This document shows, piece after piece, positions 52,905 through 60,764 of a DNA stretch of 64,000 nucleotides (position 1 is its first letter; the number at the start of each line of letters is the position of its first letter). The position numbers were made by a program, and so were the translations under genes. The stretch comes from Desemzia sp045528445. GTDB lineage: Bacteria > Bacillota > Bacilli > Lactobacillales > Carnobacteriaceae. Below the pieces are notes generated by a model. That model was not told where the DNA came from and ran no database searches. It saw only the letters and a list, made by a program, of their open reading frames with translations. Location: the NCBI RefSeq assembly GCF_045528445.1, contig NZ_JBGQQU010000010.1, positions 18,440 to 82,439 on the forward strand. The letters are read 5' to 3'.

Positions 52905-53004
52905 TTATACAATAAAGCAGAAAGTGAAAAAGATAAAGAAATAGGATTTATATCAGCCCAATGGATAGTTTGAAAATAAATATCTCGAAATAGTAAATTT
53001 CTAC

Positions 53005-53032
53005 TTGCATTTATTATTATGTCGTGTAATAA
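53005..53032 (+). promoter_or_regulatory. Candidate promoter of the FMN reductase gene
   Basis: TTGCAT (53005-53010), a 16-base spacer, and TAATAA (53027-53032). The transcript leader would be about 150 bases and include an open stretch in frame with the gene. Confidence 0.5.
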
Positions 53033-53193
53033 TGTAAGTAAGTAGACAAAAAGTAAGTAAAGGGTTGGTGGGTTTCCCACAATTCGTTACACAAATGGGA
53101 GGAAACACATTGGCGCAAGAAAGCTTTTTAACTCGAGTGAAAAATTCTTTATTCGGGAACCAAAATCAAACAGAAATTAAGGAGACAAAAATT

Positions 53194-53751
53194 ATGAAAA
53201 TCGGTATTATTTCAGGTAGTGTACGTGAAGGAAACAACGCAGCAGCAGTATCACAATGGATTTTAGATTTTGCTAAAAACAGAAACGACGAAGGTGTAGA
53301 ATATGAATTAGTTTCTTTAGCGGATTATGATTTACCGTTATTGGGAGCAAAACTTTCTGAAGATCGTGCAGAAACTGCAGGTGCTGCAATCAAAGCTTGG
53401 TCTGAAAAAATGGCTTCATTCGATGGATATGTATTCATCACTCCAGAATACAACCACGCATTAGGCGGCGCAATGAAAAATGCTTTAGACTACTTAAACC
53501 CAGAAGTAAACAACAAAGCAGCAGCATTAGTTGGATACGGTAGTTTAGGTGGAGCTCGTGCTCACGAAAATATCCGTGTAATCTTAGCTGAACAACGCGT
53601 AGCAACTGTACGCACCACAACGAATTTCTCATTGATCACTGACTTTGAAAACATGAGTGTCTTCAAACCAGCAGCTCACAACGAAGTAAACGCTGCAGGT
53701 ATGTTCGATGACTTATTGTTATGGACAAAAGCTTTTAATACAATTAGATAA
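53194..53751 (+). CDS. NADPH-dependent FMN reductase
   Basis: A 185-residue flavodoxin-fold reductase. The FMN phosphate loop is GIISGSVREGNNAAAVSQW near the start, followed by FITPEYNHALGGAMKNALDYL and VGYGSLGGARAHENIRVIL, all conserved in this family. AAGGAG precedes ATG 53194. The frame is open 43 codons further upstream, and TTG 53110 has GGAGG at good spacing, so a longer form with a basic N-terminus is possible. Placed divergently from the Rrf2-RclA-like operon, it may be part of the same redox response. Confidence 0.85.
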   Translation: MKIGIISGSVREGNNAAAVSQWILDFAKNRNDEGVEYELVSLADYDLPLLGAKLSEDRAETAGAAIKAWSEKMASFDGYVFITPEYNHALGGAMKNALDYLNPEVNNKAAALVGYGSLGGARAHENIRVILAEQRVATVRTTTNFSLITDFENMSVFKPAAHNEVNAAGMFDDLLLWTKAFNTIR

Positions 53752-53764
53752 TAACAAGAGAGCG

Positions 53765-53862
53765 GAGTAGAGCGTTTAGCTTACTGGCTATAAGAAGGAT
53801 TCGACCAGTTAGGTGCTTTTCCTAACAGGTCGAATTCGGCTTATAGACATGTAAGCTGCTCT
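53765..53862 (+). other. Extended rod-like hairpin after the FMN reductase gene
   Basis: Nested arms pair almost continuously: GTTAGG/CCTAAC, ATTCGACC/GGTCGAAT, CTATAAG/CTTATAG, AGCTTAC/GTAAGCT and AGAGC/GCTCT, around a 7-base loop at 53814-53820. The total is about 98 bases. It is far larger than a terminator and is separated from the true terminator by another 70 structured bases. It could be a small RNA, a repeat element or a 3' UTR structure. Confidence 0.65.
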
Positions 53863-53930
53863 GCGCAGCTCGTCTAAAGTGCGAGCGCAAACCTATGTAA
53901 AGATGCCCAGGCGTTTAGTCACTTGGTAAC

Positions 53931-53982
53931 GAAAGCCGAGCTGTCATCAGATTGATTTCTGATGACAGCTCGGCTTTTTCTT
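53931..53982 (+). terminator. Terminator after the FMN reductase transcript
   Basis: Arms AAAGCCGAGCTGTCATCAG and CTGATGACAGCTCGGCTTT with an 8-base loop and a T run. Confidence 0.92.
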
Positions 53983-54005
53983 ATTTTTAATTTTACTCGG
54001 TATTT

Positions 54006-54503
54006 TCAGCGTGTCGATTTTTTCTTCTTAGAAGGATCCACTTGATATTCTTCTACACGAACAACATCAACATTATCCGGTTCAACTTTTTGAGCGTTAG
54101 CTGAATTGCCTTGGCTTACTGTTTGAGAAGGAGGCTTTTCTGTATTCGATTGATTTCTTTCTAAAGTAGTTAACCGTTCATTCAATTTTTGTATTTCTGC
54201 TTCTTTTATTTGAATTTCTAGTTGAGCTTCTGATTCTTTTCTAACTCTATCAACAGCTTCATCTTTTGAAGTCTCAGCGTGTTCCAGTTCTTCTTTTTTA
54301 TTTTTCAGCATTTGACGGTTGCGTGCGCCTTTAGAAGCTGCGAACAATCCAGCTATTGCCATTCCAATGAGAACTAATCCCGCTACCAGCAGCCAGAAAG
54401 GTATTTGGAAAGAGATAAAGTAAAGGTCTAGCGGAACCATTCCCATATTCAAAAAAGCAACAACCCCGACTAAAATGAGCAATATAATGGCTAGTACAAT
54501 CAT
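54006..54503 (-). CDS. LapA-domain (DUF1049) membrane protein with coiled coil
   Basis: A 165-residue protein. Two membrane helices (IVLAIILLILVGVVAFLNMG and IPFWLLVAGLVLIGMAIAGLFA) form the LapA/DUF1049 domain, followed by a charged coiled coil (about 65-120, with NKKEELEHAETSKDEA) and a disordered tail ending in KKKKSTR. GAGGTGG lies 7 bases before ATG 54503; a start 11 codons earlier is not favoured. The role is probably in envelope assembly by analogy; nothing specific is visible. Confidence 0.8.
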   Translation of the reverse strand: MIVLAIILLILVGVVAFLNMGMVPLDLYFISFQIPFWLLVAGLVLIGMAIAGLFAASKGARNRQMLKNKKEELEHAETSKDEAVDRVRKESEAQLEIQIKEAEIQKLNERLTTLERNQSNTEKPPSQTVSQGNSANAQKVEPDNVDVVRVEEYQVDPSKKKKSTR

Positions 54504-54650
54504 TATTCTTCCACCTCTGCATCTTCCTACAATCAACAGTTGGCTGAAAGGAAAAGCATTGCTTTACACGTTAAGTATAAGACTTTGAGACGAAATAGGA
54601 AAATAAAAGCTCTGCTAATGAAAGGACTTGTAAAAACTCATTTAATACAG

Positions 54651-54689
54651 AAAAAAAGCCTCTACACCGTTTAGATGTAGAGACTTTTG
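54651..54689 (-). terminator. Terminator after the SatP-like gene
   Basis: Arms AAAAGTCTCTAC and GTAGAGGCTTTT on the minus strand with a T-rich tail. Confidence 0.85.
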
Positions 54690-54690
54690 A

Positions 54691-55311
54691 TTATTCACTT
54701 ACAGGAATTGCTTGTGAAACTTGAACTTCACCAATTGGAAGAACAGTTTTACCATATACTTCATTGATTACTTGTGCCATTGCAGCGTAGATAGCTGAGA
54801 AACCGCAAAGGATACCTTCGTATCCAGCAATCGTTAAAATCAAAGTAGAACCTGTGAAGTTTCCGATAGCTAGCAAGAAGAAAAGTAGCGTCAATGTCCC
54901 AAAAACGACTTGTAGAGCTTTGTTGATGCGCAATGTAGCAATGAACATAAACAAAGTGAAAACTCCCCACATGAATAAGTAAGCTGCCATAGACAATGAA
55001 TCAGCTGCTTGACCGTATCCCATCATTGGAAGAATGTTCAAGGCCGCCAATGATAACCAGAAGAAACCATAAGATGTAAACGCTGTAGTTCCAAATGTAT
55101 TGTTTTTCTTAAATTCCATGATTCCTGCAATAACTTGTGCTAATCCACCGTAAAAAATTCCCATTGCAAAAATCATAGCGTTCATTTCGAAGAATCCAGC
55201 ATTGTGGATATTCAATAAGATCGTTGTCATACCAAAGCCCATTAAACCTAGTGGTGCAGGGTTGGCAGTAATTTCTTTAAATGATCCCAATTTTTCTTTT
55301 TCCAAAATCAT
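54691..55311 (-). CDS. Acetate uptake transporter, GPR1/FUN34/YaaH (SatP) family
   Basis: A 206-residue membrane protein with six hydrophobic segments. The family hallmark NPAPLGLMGFGMTT lies near residues 16-29, and GGLAQVIAGIMEFKKNNTFGTTAFTSYGFFWLS follows in helices 3-4. E. coli SatP carries acetate and succinate with protons. A Shine-Dalgarno is weak (AGGAGA). It stands alone with its own terminator. Acetate or a related short acid is the likely substrate. Confidence 0.88.
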   Translation of the reverse strand: MILEKEKLGSFKEITANPAPLGLMGFGMTTILLNIHNAGFFEMNAMIFAMGIFYGGLAQVIAGIMEFKKNNTFGTTAFTSYGFFWLSLAALNILPMMGYGQAADSLSMAAYLFMWGVFTLFMFIATLRINKALQVVFGTLTLLFFLLAIGNFTGSTLILTIAGYEGILCGFSAIYAAMAQVINEVYGKTVLPIGEVQVSQAIPVSE

Positions 55312-55515
55312 ATTCTCCTATGTACCTATATTTTTAAACACAACAGGTTGAATTATAGCTGGCTTCAGGGAGGGAAGTCAATAGCATAATTTATACCGCG
55401 TTAAAAATAGTGAGATACAATCAGAATGAATTGATTTATAATGAAGCAAGGAATCATTTTTACTGAAATAAATTAAGTTTGAACTACAAAACACAAACGA
55501 AGGAGAGGTTAAATA

Positions 55516-55755
55516 GTGAGAAAAAAACCTATCTCTTTTTACCTAGGTTGTATTGGTATTGTCACATTAGGTGCAAATAAATTCTATTTCCCAAATCAAT
55601 TTTTATACTCGGATGAACTATCCTTTTTAACTAGTAATTTTTCTGGTTTATTAGTTTTTACGTTCTTCATGTTAGCAACATTTGAGATTTTTACATTCGA
55701 TTTTAGAAAAAAAGACAACGAAATTCAGTCAAACAATGAAGAGGAGAGTACATAA
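55516..55755 (+). CDS. Small membrane protein, 79 residues
   Basis: It starts with GTG, with AAGGAGAGG about 7 bases upstream. Two hydrophobic segments (FYLGCIGIVTLGANKFYFP and NFSGLLVFTFFMLATFEIFTF) are followed by a charged tail. I do not recognise a family. It overlaps the following lipoprotein gene by one base (TAATG), so the two form an operon and probably work together at the membrane. Confidence 0.65.
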   Translation: MRKKPISFYLGCIGIVTLGANKFYFPNQFLYSDELSFLTSNFSGLLVFTFFMLATFEIFTFDFRKKDNEIQSNNEEEST

Positions 55756-56006
55756 TGAAAAAAATGAAGCAATTATTAGTTCTAACTGTTTTAGGCGGCA
55801 TATTAGCTGGTTGTGGAAACAAAGAAATTTTCGACACGACATACACTTTTGACTACGCTATAGTTTCTTTACCCAATGGAGACATCATAGAAGGAGAAAT
55901 CAAAAGCTGGACCGATTACGAAGGAGAACAGCTGCAAATTACGTTTGAAAACGGGGATACTTATCTAGTGTCTTCACTGAATGCAGTATTGAAAACCAAA
56001 AAATAG
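55755..56006 (+). CDS. Small putative lipoprotein, 83 residues
   Basis: The signal MKKMKQLLVLTVLGGILAGC ends in a lipobox LAGC at residue 20. The mature part is about 63 residues, rich in beta strands (TYTFDYAIVSLPNGDIIEGEIKSW, LQITFENGDTYLVSSLNAVL), a pattern seen in small phage- or mobile-element-associated lipoproteins. Function unknown. Its 3' end overlaps the convergent glycerate kinase gene by 33 bases, which is unusual and suggests that one of the two ends was altered. Confidence 0.72.
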   Translation: MKKMKQLLVLTVLGGILAGCGNKEIFDTTYTFDYAIVSLPNGDIIEGEIKSWTDYEGEQLQITFENGDTYLVSSLNAVLKTKK

Positions 56007-57050
56007 AGGATAGCACCGCTCCGAAACAATAACCTGCATCTGATTCAACTCAATGAGTTTAAAAGCCCGTTTAACAGACCTGGATAATAATTCAGGTCCT
56101 TTTTTAATGGATTCTTCTAGCGACATAGGGCTTTCCGCAATAGGGATAACTGCAAGTATGTTTTCTTCTAGCAAATCAACCAACTGATCGGCAACAGTTC
56201 CGGCAAATACAATAGTAGGAACCTGATATTCTTTTGCCAATCGACTGAGGCCGATCGGAACTTTTCCCTGCAGAGACTGACTATCAAATTGTCCTTCTCC
56301 CGTAATCACGATATCTGCCCACTTCATTTTTTCGCGCAAGTTTCCTTTATTTGCTAATAGCTGAAAACCGCTGCTAAAAGAAGTGTTGAAAAAAGCATAC
56401 AGCGCAAATCCGATTCCTCCAGCTGCTCCTGCACCAGGTAAGTTTTTACAATTTGTTTGAGTTGTTTCGCTAACGATTTGCTGATAATGAACCATGTCTT
56501 GCTCGTATTGCTTGAGTTCTTGTTCAGGTATCCCTTTTTGAGGTCCGAATATATAAACTGCGCCATTTGGCCCCAACAAAGGATTCTCCACATCACAAGC
56601 GACAGTGATATTTACATTCTTCAAACGAGTATCGAGCCTATCAGTTGAAATCTTATGGATTTTCTCAAGTTCAATCGGCAATATAGGCAGCACATTGTTT
56701 TCAGCATCAAAAAAATCTACTCCTAATGCTTGAAGCATGCCAACTCCACCGTCAACTGTCGCGCTCCCGCCCAGACCGACAATCATTTCTGTTGCCCCTA
56801 AGTTGAGTGCCGACAGCATTTGCTCGCCGACGCCATAGGAAGTGTGATTTCTAGGTCCATCCTCAGTATCGACTTTTATAATTCCGGCCCCTTCTAACAC
56901 TTCTAAAAAGGCCTCAACAGTTCTTTCGCCGCCATCCGCAACGGAAAATGTCTCCACAATATGTTGCGGCAAGGTCTGTTGAACAATAGTGTTGGCTTCT
57001 TTACTGGTAAATGATCCTTTAAACGAATCGATTGCAGTTAAAATTTTCAT
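55974..57050 (-). CDS. Glycerate kinase, apparently with an internal deletion
   Basis: A 358-residue member of the GarK/GlxK glycerate 2-kinase family. Conserved parts include ILTAIDSFKGSFTSKEA, VADGGERTVEAF, GLGGSATVDGGVGMLQALG, VACDVENPLLGPNGA, FGPQKG, PGAGAAGGIGFALYAF and VITGEGQFDSQSLQGKVPIG. Between IIKVDTEDGPRN and SYGVGEQM about 38 residues usually present, including the EMAAASGL motif, are missing, so the protein may be inactive. The C-terminus (about 15 residues) extends past the family end into the neighbouring convergent gene. The start is ATG 57050 with AGGAG upstream. Confidence 0.8.
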   Translation of the reverse strand: MKILTAIDSFKGSFTSKEANTIVQQTLPQHIVETFSVADGGERTVEAFLEVLEGAGIIKVDTEDGPRNHTSYGVGEQMLSALNLGATEMIVGLGGSATVDGGVGMLQALGVDFFDAENNVLPILPIELEKIHKISTDRLDTRLKNVNITVACDVENPLLGPNGAVYIFGPQKGIPEQELKQYEQDMVHYQQIVSETTQTNCKNLPGAGAAGGIGFALYAFFNTSFSSGFQLLANKGNLREKMKWADIVITGEGQFDSQSLQGKVPIGLSRLAKEYQVPTIVFAGTVADQLVDLLEENILAVIPIAESPMSLEESIKKGPELLSRSVKRAFKLIELNQMQVIVSERCYPLFFGFQYCIQ

Positions 57051-57170
57051 GGTAAGCAACTCCTATTAGTAATTAGTGGACTTAGAACTACAAACGTCAG
57101 TTGGTACATAGGGTTTAAAAGAGTGCCCCAAAGTTGTGTAAAGCATTAGCTTGAACAGTTGATTTACGAA

Positions 57171-57416
57171 ATGAATTTTTTCGTAAAGACGACTAAAAGT
57201 TATCATGAAATAAAGACTCTTGTTATCGAAAAAGTTCTGCAAACAACGGGATCTCTAGTGTCACAATTCGTGGCATTAGAAATTTTTGCTTTGACAAGAT
57301 ATGAAACTAAATTAAATCCTGAGACAAGCGATTCATTAAGCAATTTAGAGTCCAATCAAAATTATTTAGTCGAAATCAAAGAGAATGAAAGAGATTACTT
57401 TTTGAATTTCAATTAA
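57171..57416 (+). CDS. Doubtful small frame
   Basis: An 81-codon frame (85 from TTG 57159) beginning MNFFVKTTKSYHEIKTLV and continuing with an acidic C-terminal half. No ribosome-binding site is visible and no family is recognised. Composition is protein-like, so it may be a degraded or very weakly expressed gene. Confidence 0.25.
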   Translation: MNFFVKTTKSYHEIKTLVIEKVLQTTGSLVSQFVALEIFALTRYETKLNPETSDSLSNLESNQNYLVEIKENERDYFLNFN

Positions 57417-57494
57417 GTAAGCTATTTAAAAACTTCTCAGCCTATTCGCATAATTTTTCTCATCTTCTTTTTGCTGGAACCAAGCAGGATAGCT

Positions 57495-57645
57495 TTTAAC
57501 TACCATATCGGTTGAAATTTATTCTCGATAAGGTATATAAGAAGCTCTTAACTACCATATCGTTTGAATTTTATTCTTGATAAGGCACATAACAAGCTCT
57601 TAACAACCATATAGAGTTTATTTGGTTAATGATATGGTAGTTAGA
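57495..57645. repeat. 52-bp-period palindromic tandem array, locus 4
   Basis: AACTACCATATCG or its variant occurs at 57498, 57550 and 57602, exactly 52 bases apart. An inverted copy, GATATGGTAGTT, ends the array at 57631-57642. Within units ACCATATCG and CGATAAGGT form a one-mismatch dyad. Read in reverse complement, the unit resembles that of locus 3 (GATATGGTA-T-AAGA-G-TT and later TACC-TA). Intergenic. Confidence 0.82.
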
Positions 57646-57722
57646 ATGCTTCTGATCGTCACGTGGACTTAATTAGAAACGGAATAATCAAGAGTCAGTC
57701 CTTACAGCTCTGTTTCACTTTT

Positions 57723-58715
57723 TTAGTAAAGAATGTCCTTAGCAATAGTCGTATAGAATAACTCCTTGATTTTTTCTGGACTGGATTCCCTGCCCAAAGC
57801 CCACATGAGTTTGCAGACGACAGCTTCTGTGGTCATGTCGTAAGCTTCTAGCACACTGACTTTGTTTTTTAATTTGTGCCCTACTTTGTAGACTTCCATG
57901 TCACTGCCTTCGTTTGGGACTTGAGTTGTCATGACGATTACTTTGCCAAGTTTAGTCCACTTTTTGATGACGTCATAAAAGCCGTATTCCGGCAATGAAG
58001 GGATTCCTCCAACACCATAACTTTCAATAATGATGGCATCTTTTTTAGACAACATAAAGTCGAGCACTTCAGCTTCAGCTCCTGGGGTCAATTTGTACAA
58101 ACCGACCTTGGAATTGATGAAAGGGTAGAAAGTTGGCTTTTCCATTTTTGGTTGTTCAATGAACTGGATCAAATGGCTATCTTGGATAATCGCAATATAA
58201 GGGTAGTTGATACTAGAAAAAGCATTGAAGCTTTTAGAATGCGTCTTTCGCGCACGGGTTCCTAAAATGACTTTTCCATTGAAGACGATTTGTACACCGC
58301 TTGCCTTGTCAGAAGAAGCGTACAAAAAACTATCGTAGAGGTTCGTTTTAGAATCACTGATTTCCATATTGATTGGTTTTTGAGAACCGGTAATCACGAT
58401 TGGTTTTGGAGAATGTTGGATCATGTAAGATAAAGCAGCGGCTGTATAAGCCATGGTATCCGTACCATGAGTAATGACAAAGCCATCATACTGGTCATAA
58501 TGTTCTCGAATGGTTTCCGTCAAAAGTGTCCAGATGTCAGGAGATATATTGGTGCTGTCGATATTGCAGACTTCCAGCGTATCGATCTCACAAAGCTCAG
58601 AAATGCTGGGTATGTAATGCAGAATATCCGCTGAAGACATTTGTGGATCTAACCCATCTGGTGTTGCTGCAGAAGCAATTGTTCCGCCTGTGCCAATCAT
58701 TAAAATCCGTTTCAT
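57723..58715 (-). CDS. ansA: L-asparaginase
   Basis: A 330-residue asparaginase that hydrolyses asparagine to aspartate and ammonia. The first threonine motif is IGTGGTIAS near residue 12, and the second is VITHGTDTMAYTAAALSYM with the Thr-Asp pair, followed by the catalytic Lys region (TGSQKPI). The C-terminal domain has ESYGVGGIPSLPEYG. There is no signal peptide, so it is cytoplasmic. AAGGAG lies 7 bases before ATG 58715, whereas ATG 58721 is too close to it, so 58715 is chosen. Single gene. Confidence 0.92.
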   Translation of the reverse strand: MKRILMIGTGGTIASAATPDGLDPQMSSADILHYIPSISELCEIDTLEVCNIDSTNISPDIWTLLTETIREHYDQYDGFVITHGTDTMAYTAAALSYMIQHSPKPIVITGSQKPINMEISDSKTNLYDSFLYASSDKASGVQIVFNGKVILGTRARKTHSKSFNAFSSINYPYIAIIQDSHLIQFIEQPKMEKPTFYPFINSKVGLYKLTPGAEAEVLDFMLSKKDAIIIESYGVGGIPSLPEYGFYDVIKKWTKLGKVIVMTTQVPNEGSDMEVYKVGHKLKNKVSVLEAYDMTTEAVVCKLMWALGRESSPEKIKELFYTTIAKDILY

Positions 58716-58790
58716 AATCATGCTCCTTACATCTGTTTTATTGTCGTGAAATTAAGAACTCCTATATAGTCTTGATAAATAAAAATGGCT

Positions 58791-58961
58791 TTATTTTGGC
58801 CAACCTAGATAAATAGCGAACCCGATTAAGGTAATACCTGTTAACGAGCTAAGTTTGCTTAAATAACTTTTCGAAGGGCCTGTCTTTCCTTTAGGAATAA
58901 ATCCATTAATCAACAATCCTACTCCTAAAATAAATGATATCATCATGATCCAAAATCCCAT
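58791..58961 (-). CDS. Small two-helix membrane protein
   Basis: A 56-residue protein with MGFWIMMISFILGVGLLING, a polar loop FIPKGKTGPSKSYLSK, and LTGITLIGFAIYLGWPK. GAGGAGGAG precedes ATG 58961 by about 6 bases, the best ribosome-binding site in the region; the frame is open 44 codons further up without one. No family is recognised. Confidence 0.65.
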   Translation of the reverse strand: MGFWIMMISFILGVGLLINGFIPKGKTGPSKSYLSKLSSLTGITLIGFAIYLGWPK

Positions 58962-59080
58962 ATAACTCCTCCTCATAACATAAATATCATGTGTGCAAAT
59001 GTCCTCATTCAATTGTATTGTACCTTTTTTAGGAAGAAACCAATAGATAAGATAATTTAAAAAAAGAATAAAGTTTCTAG

Positions 59081-59109
59081 TTGTAATCCACACCCAATAC
59101 TGCTACAAT
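59081..59109 (+). promoter_or_regulatory. Promoter of the uracil permease gene
   Basis: TTGTAA (59081-59086), a 17-base spacer, and TACAAT (59104-59109), just before the PyrR-type leader. Confidence 0.75.
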
Positions 59110-59114
59110 CATTT

Positions 59115-59235
59115 ACAGCAAAGTCCTTTTAATTTGATCCTGTGAGATCGAGAAGGGTAACAAATCGAATATATTTGATACCAGAGGTCCTTTTGCGAAT
59201 AAAAAATTCACATAGGGGCATTTTTTTATGCCCAG
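59115..59235 (+). promoter_or_regulatory. PyrR-type attenuator leader
   Basis: The leader contains ATTTGATCCTGTGAGATCGAGAAGGGTAAC at 59132-59161 in part, matching the conserved PyrR-binding loop of pyr operons (ATCC-G-GAG-T-GAGAAGG). Further down GTCCTT pairs with AGGGGC, followed by seven T, a plausible terminator that ends near 59228. PyrR with UMP is expected to favour termination, so uracil uptake falls when pyrimidines are ample. Confidence 0.75.
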
Positions 59236-59251
59236 GAGAGGAAGTATTGGT

Positions 59252-60589
59252 ATGGCTGTAGAGCAAAAAAAATTATTGTTGGACATTGAGGAAAAACCAC
59301 CAGTAGCTAAAGGTTTGTTATTGAGTTTTCAACACGTTTTTGCCATGTTTGGAGCAACTATTTTAGTACCATTGATTCTAGGAATGCCAGTTTCCGTAGC
59401 TTTATTAGCAAGTGGAGTTGGAACATTGATTTATCAAATCGCTACAAAATCAAAAGTACCCGTATATCTTGGTTCTTCATTTGCATATATTACAGCAATG
59501 GCTGTGGCTATTCAGCAAATGGGCGGGGATATCAGTGCAGCTCAAACAGGAGTTGTTTTAGTCGGGTTATTGTATGTTTTAATAGCAGGATTTGTGAAAT
59601 TACTAGGAACAAAATGGATCGATAAATTGTTGCCGCCGATCGTAATTGGGCCAATGATCATGGTGATTGGTTTAGGGTTAGCCGGCTCTGCAGTCACGAA
59701 TGCAGGATTTGTAAAAGGAGGCGACTTGCGTCACATCGTTGTAGCTATCAGTACCTTCTTGATCACAGCGTTTGTCAATACAAAAGGAAAAGGATTCTTC
59801 AAGATCATTCCCTTCTTGATTGGAATCGTAGGCGGATATCTAGTCGCCCTAGCGTTGGGGTTAGTAGATTTCACGGCAGTCACTGAAGCCAGTTGGTTTG
59901 AAGTGCCGGGTTTGCGTTTGCCATTTGCAACGCCTTGGTTCGAGCATTACGAATTTTACTTTGGTCCGGAAACACTAGCGATCTTGCCAGTCGCATTAGT
60001 AACCGTTTCTGAACACATTGGAGATCATACTGTTTTAGGGAAAATCACCAATCGTCAATATTTAAAGAATCCTGGTTTATCTCGTACATTGATCGGTGAT
60101 GGAGTAGCAACAGCTGTGTCAGCTTTGATCGGAGGCCCTGCGAATACGACTTATGGTGAGAACACCGGGGTTATTGGAATGACCAGAATCGCCTCAGTGT
60201 CCGTTATTCGTAATGCTGCTTTTATCGCGATCGGATTGAGTTTCTTTGGGAAATTTACAGCTTTGATTTCTACTATTCCAAATGCAGTTCTTGGAGGAAT
60301 GTCTATCTTGCTTTACGGAGTCATCGCAAGCAATGGATTGAAAGTCTTAATTGAAGAACAAGTGGACTTTGGGAAAATCCGTAATTTGATCATTGCCAGC
60401 AGTATGTTGGTATTAGGTCTTGGAGGAGCGGTCTTGGAGATTGGCTCTATCATTACTTTCTCAGGAACAGCCTTAAGTGCGATTGCAGGAATTCTTTTAA
60501 ACTTGATTCTGCCTCAAGAAACAGAATATATGCCAGATGAGCAAATCGAACCTGCAGCAGAGAAGAACGCTGTTAGTGCAAATGAATAA
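59252..60589 (+). CDS. pyrP: Uracil permease (NCS2 family)
   Basis: A 445-residue nucleobase:cation symporter with about 12-14 membrane segments. Family features are SFQHVFAMFGATILVPLILG, YLGSSFAYITAM, VTVSEHIGDHTVLG and the QNTGIAG-like GGPANTTYGENTGVIGMTRIASV. The frame is open eight codons further up, starting within the attenuator stem, so ATG 59252 with GAGAGGAAG upstream is preferred. The PyrR-type leader identifies uracil as the substrate. A terminator follows. Confidence 0.9.
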   Translation: MAVEQKKLLLDIEEKPPVAKGLLLSFQHVFAMFGATILVPLILGMPVSVALLASGVGTLIYQIATKSKVPVYLGSSFAYITAMAVAIQQMGGDISAAQTGVVLVGLLYVLIAGFVKLLGTKWIDKLLPPIVIGPMIMVIGLGLAGSAVTNAGFVKGGDLRHIVVAISTFLITAFVNTKGKGFFKIIPFLIGIVGGYLVALALGLVDFTAVTEASWFEVPGLRLPFATPWFEHYEFYFGPETLAILPVALVTVSEHIGDHTVLGKITNRQYLKNPGLSRTLIGDGVATAVSALIGGPANTTYGENTGVIGMTRIASVSVIRNAAFIAIGLSFFGKFTALISTIPNAVLGGMSILLYGVIASNGLKVLIEEQVDFGKIRNLIIASSMLVLGLGGAVLEIGSIITFSGTALSAIAGILLNLILPQETEYMPDEQIEPAAEKNAVSANE

Positions 60590-60608
60590 AAACAAGCAAC
60601 ACAAACTT

Positions 60609-60650
60609 AAACAGGGACGGAGAATTTGTTTCTCCATCCCTGTTTTTAAT
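60609..60650 (+). terminator. Terminator after the uracil permease gene
   Basis: Arms AACAGGGA and TCCCTGTT with an inner GAGAA/TTCTC stem and a T run. Confidence 0.85.
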
Positions 60651-60764
60651 TTCTAAAATGAGTTTTCTGGAGGAGTATTTTTTACGTTCCCTATTAGATC
60701 AATTAGAGGAATAAAGGGAACGCAAATTGATTGCCAGTGCTCCAATGGCTTCGGTGCCGTAGTT

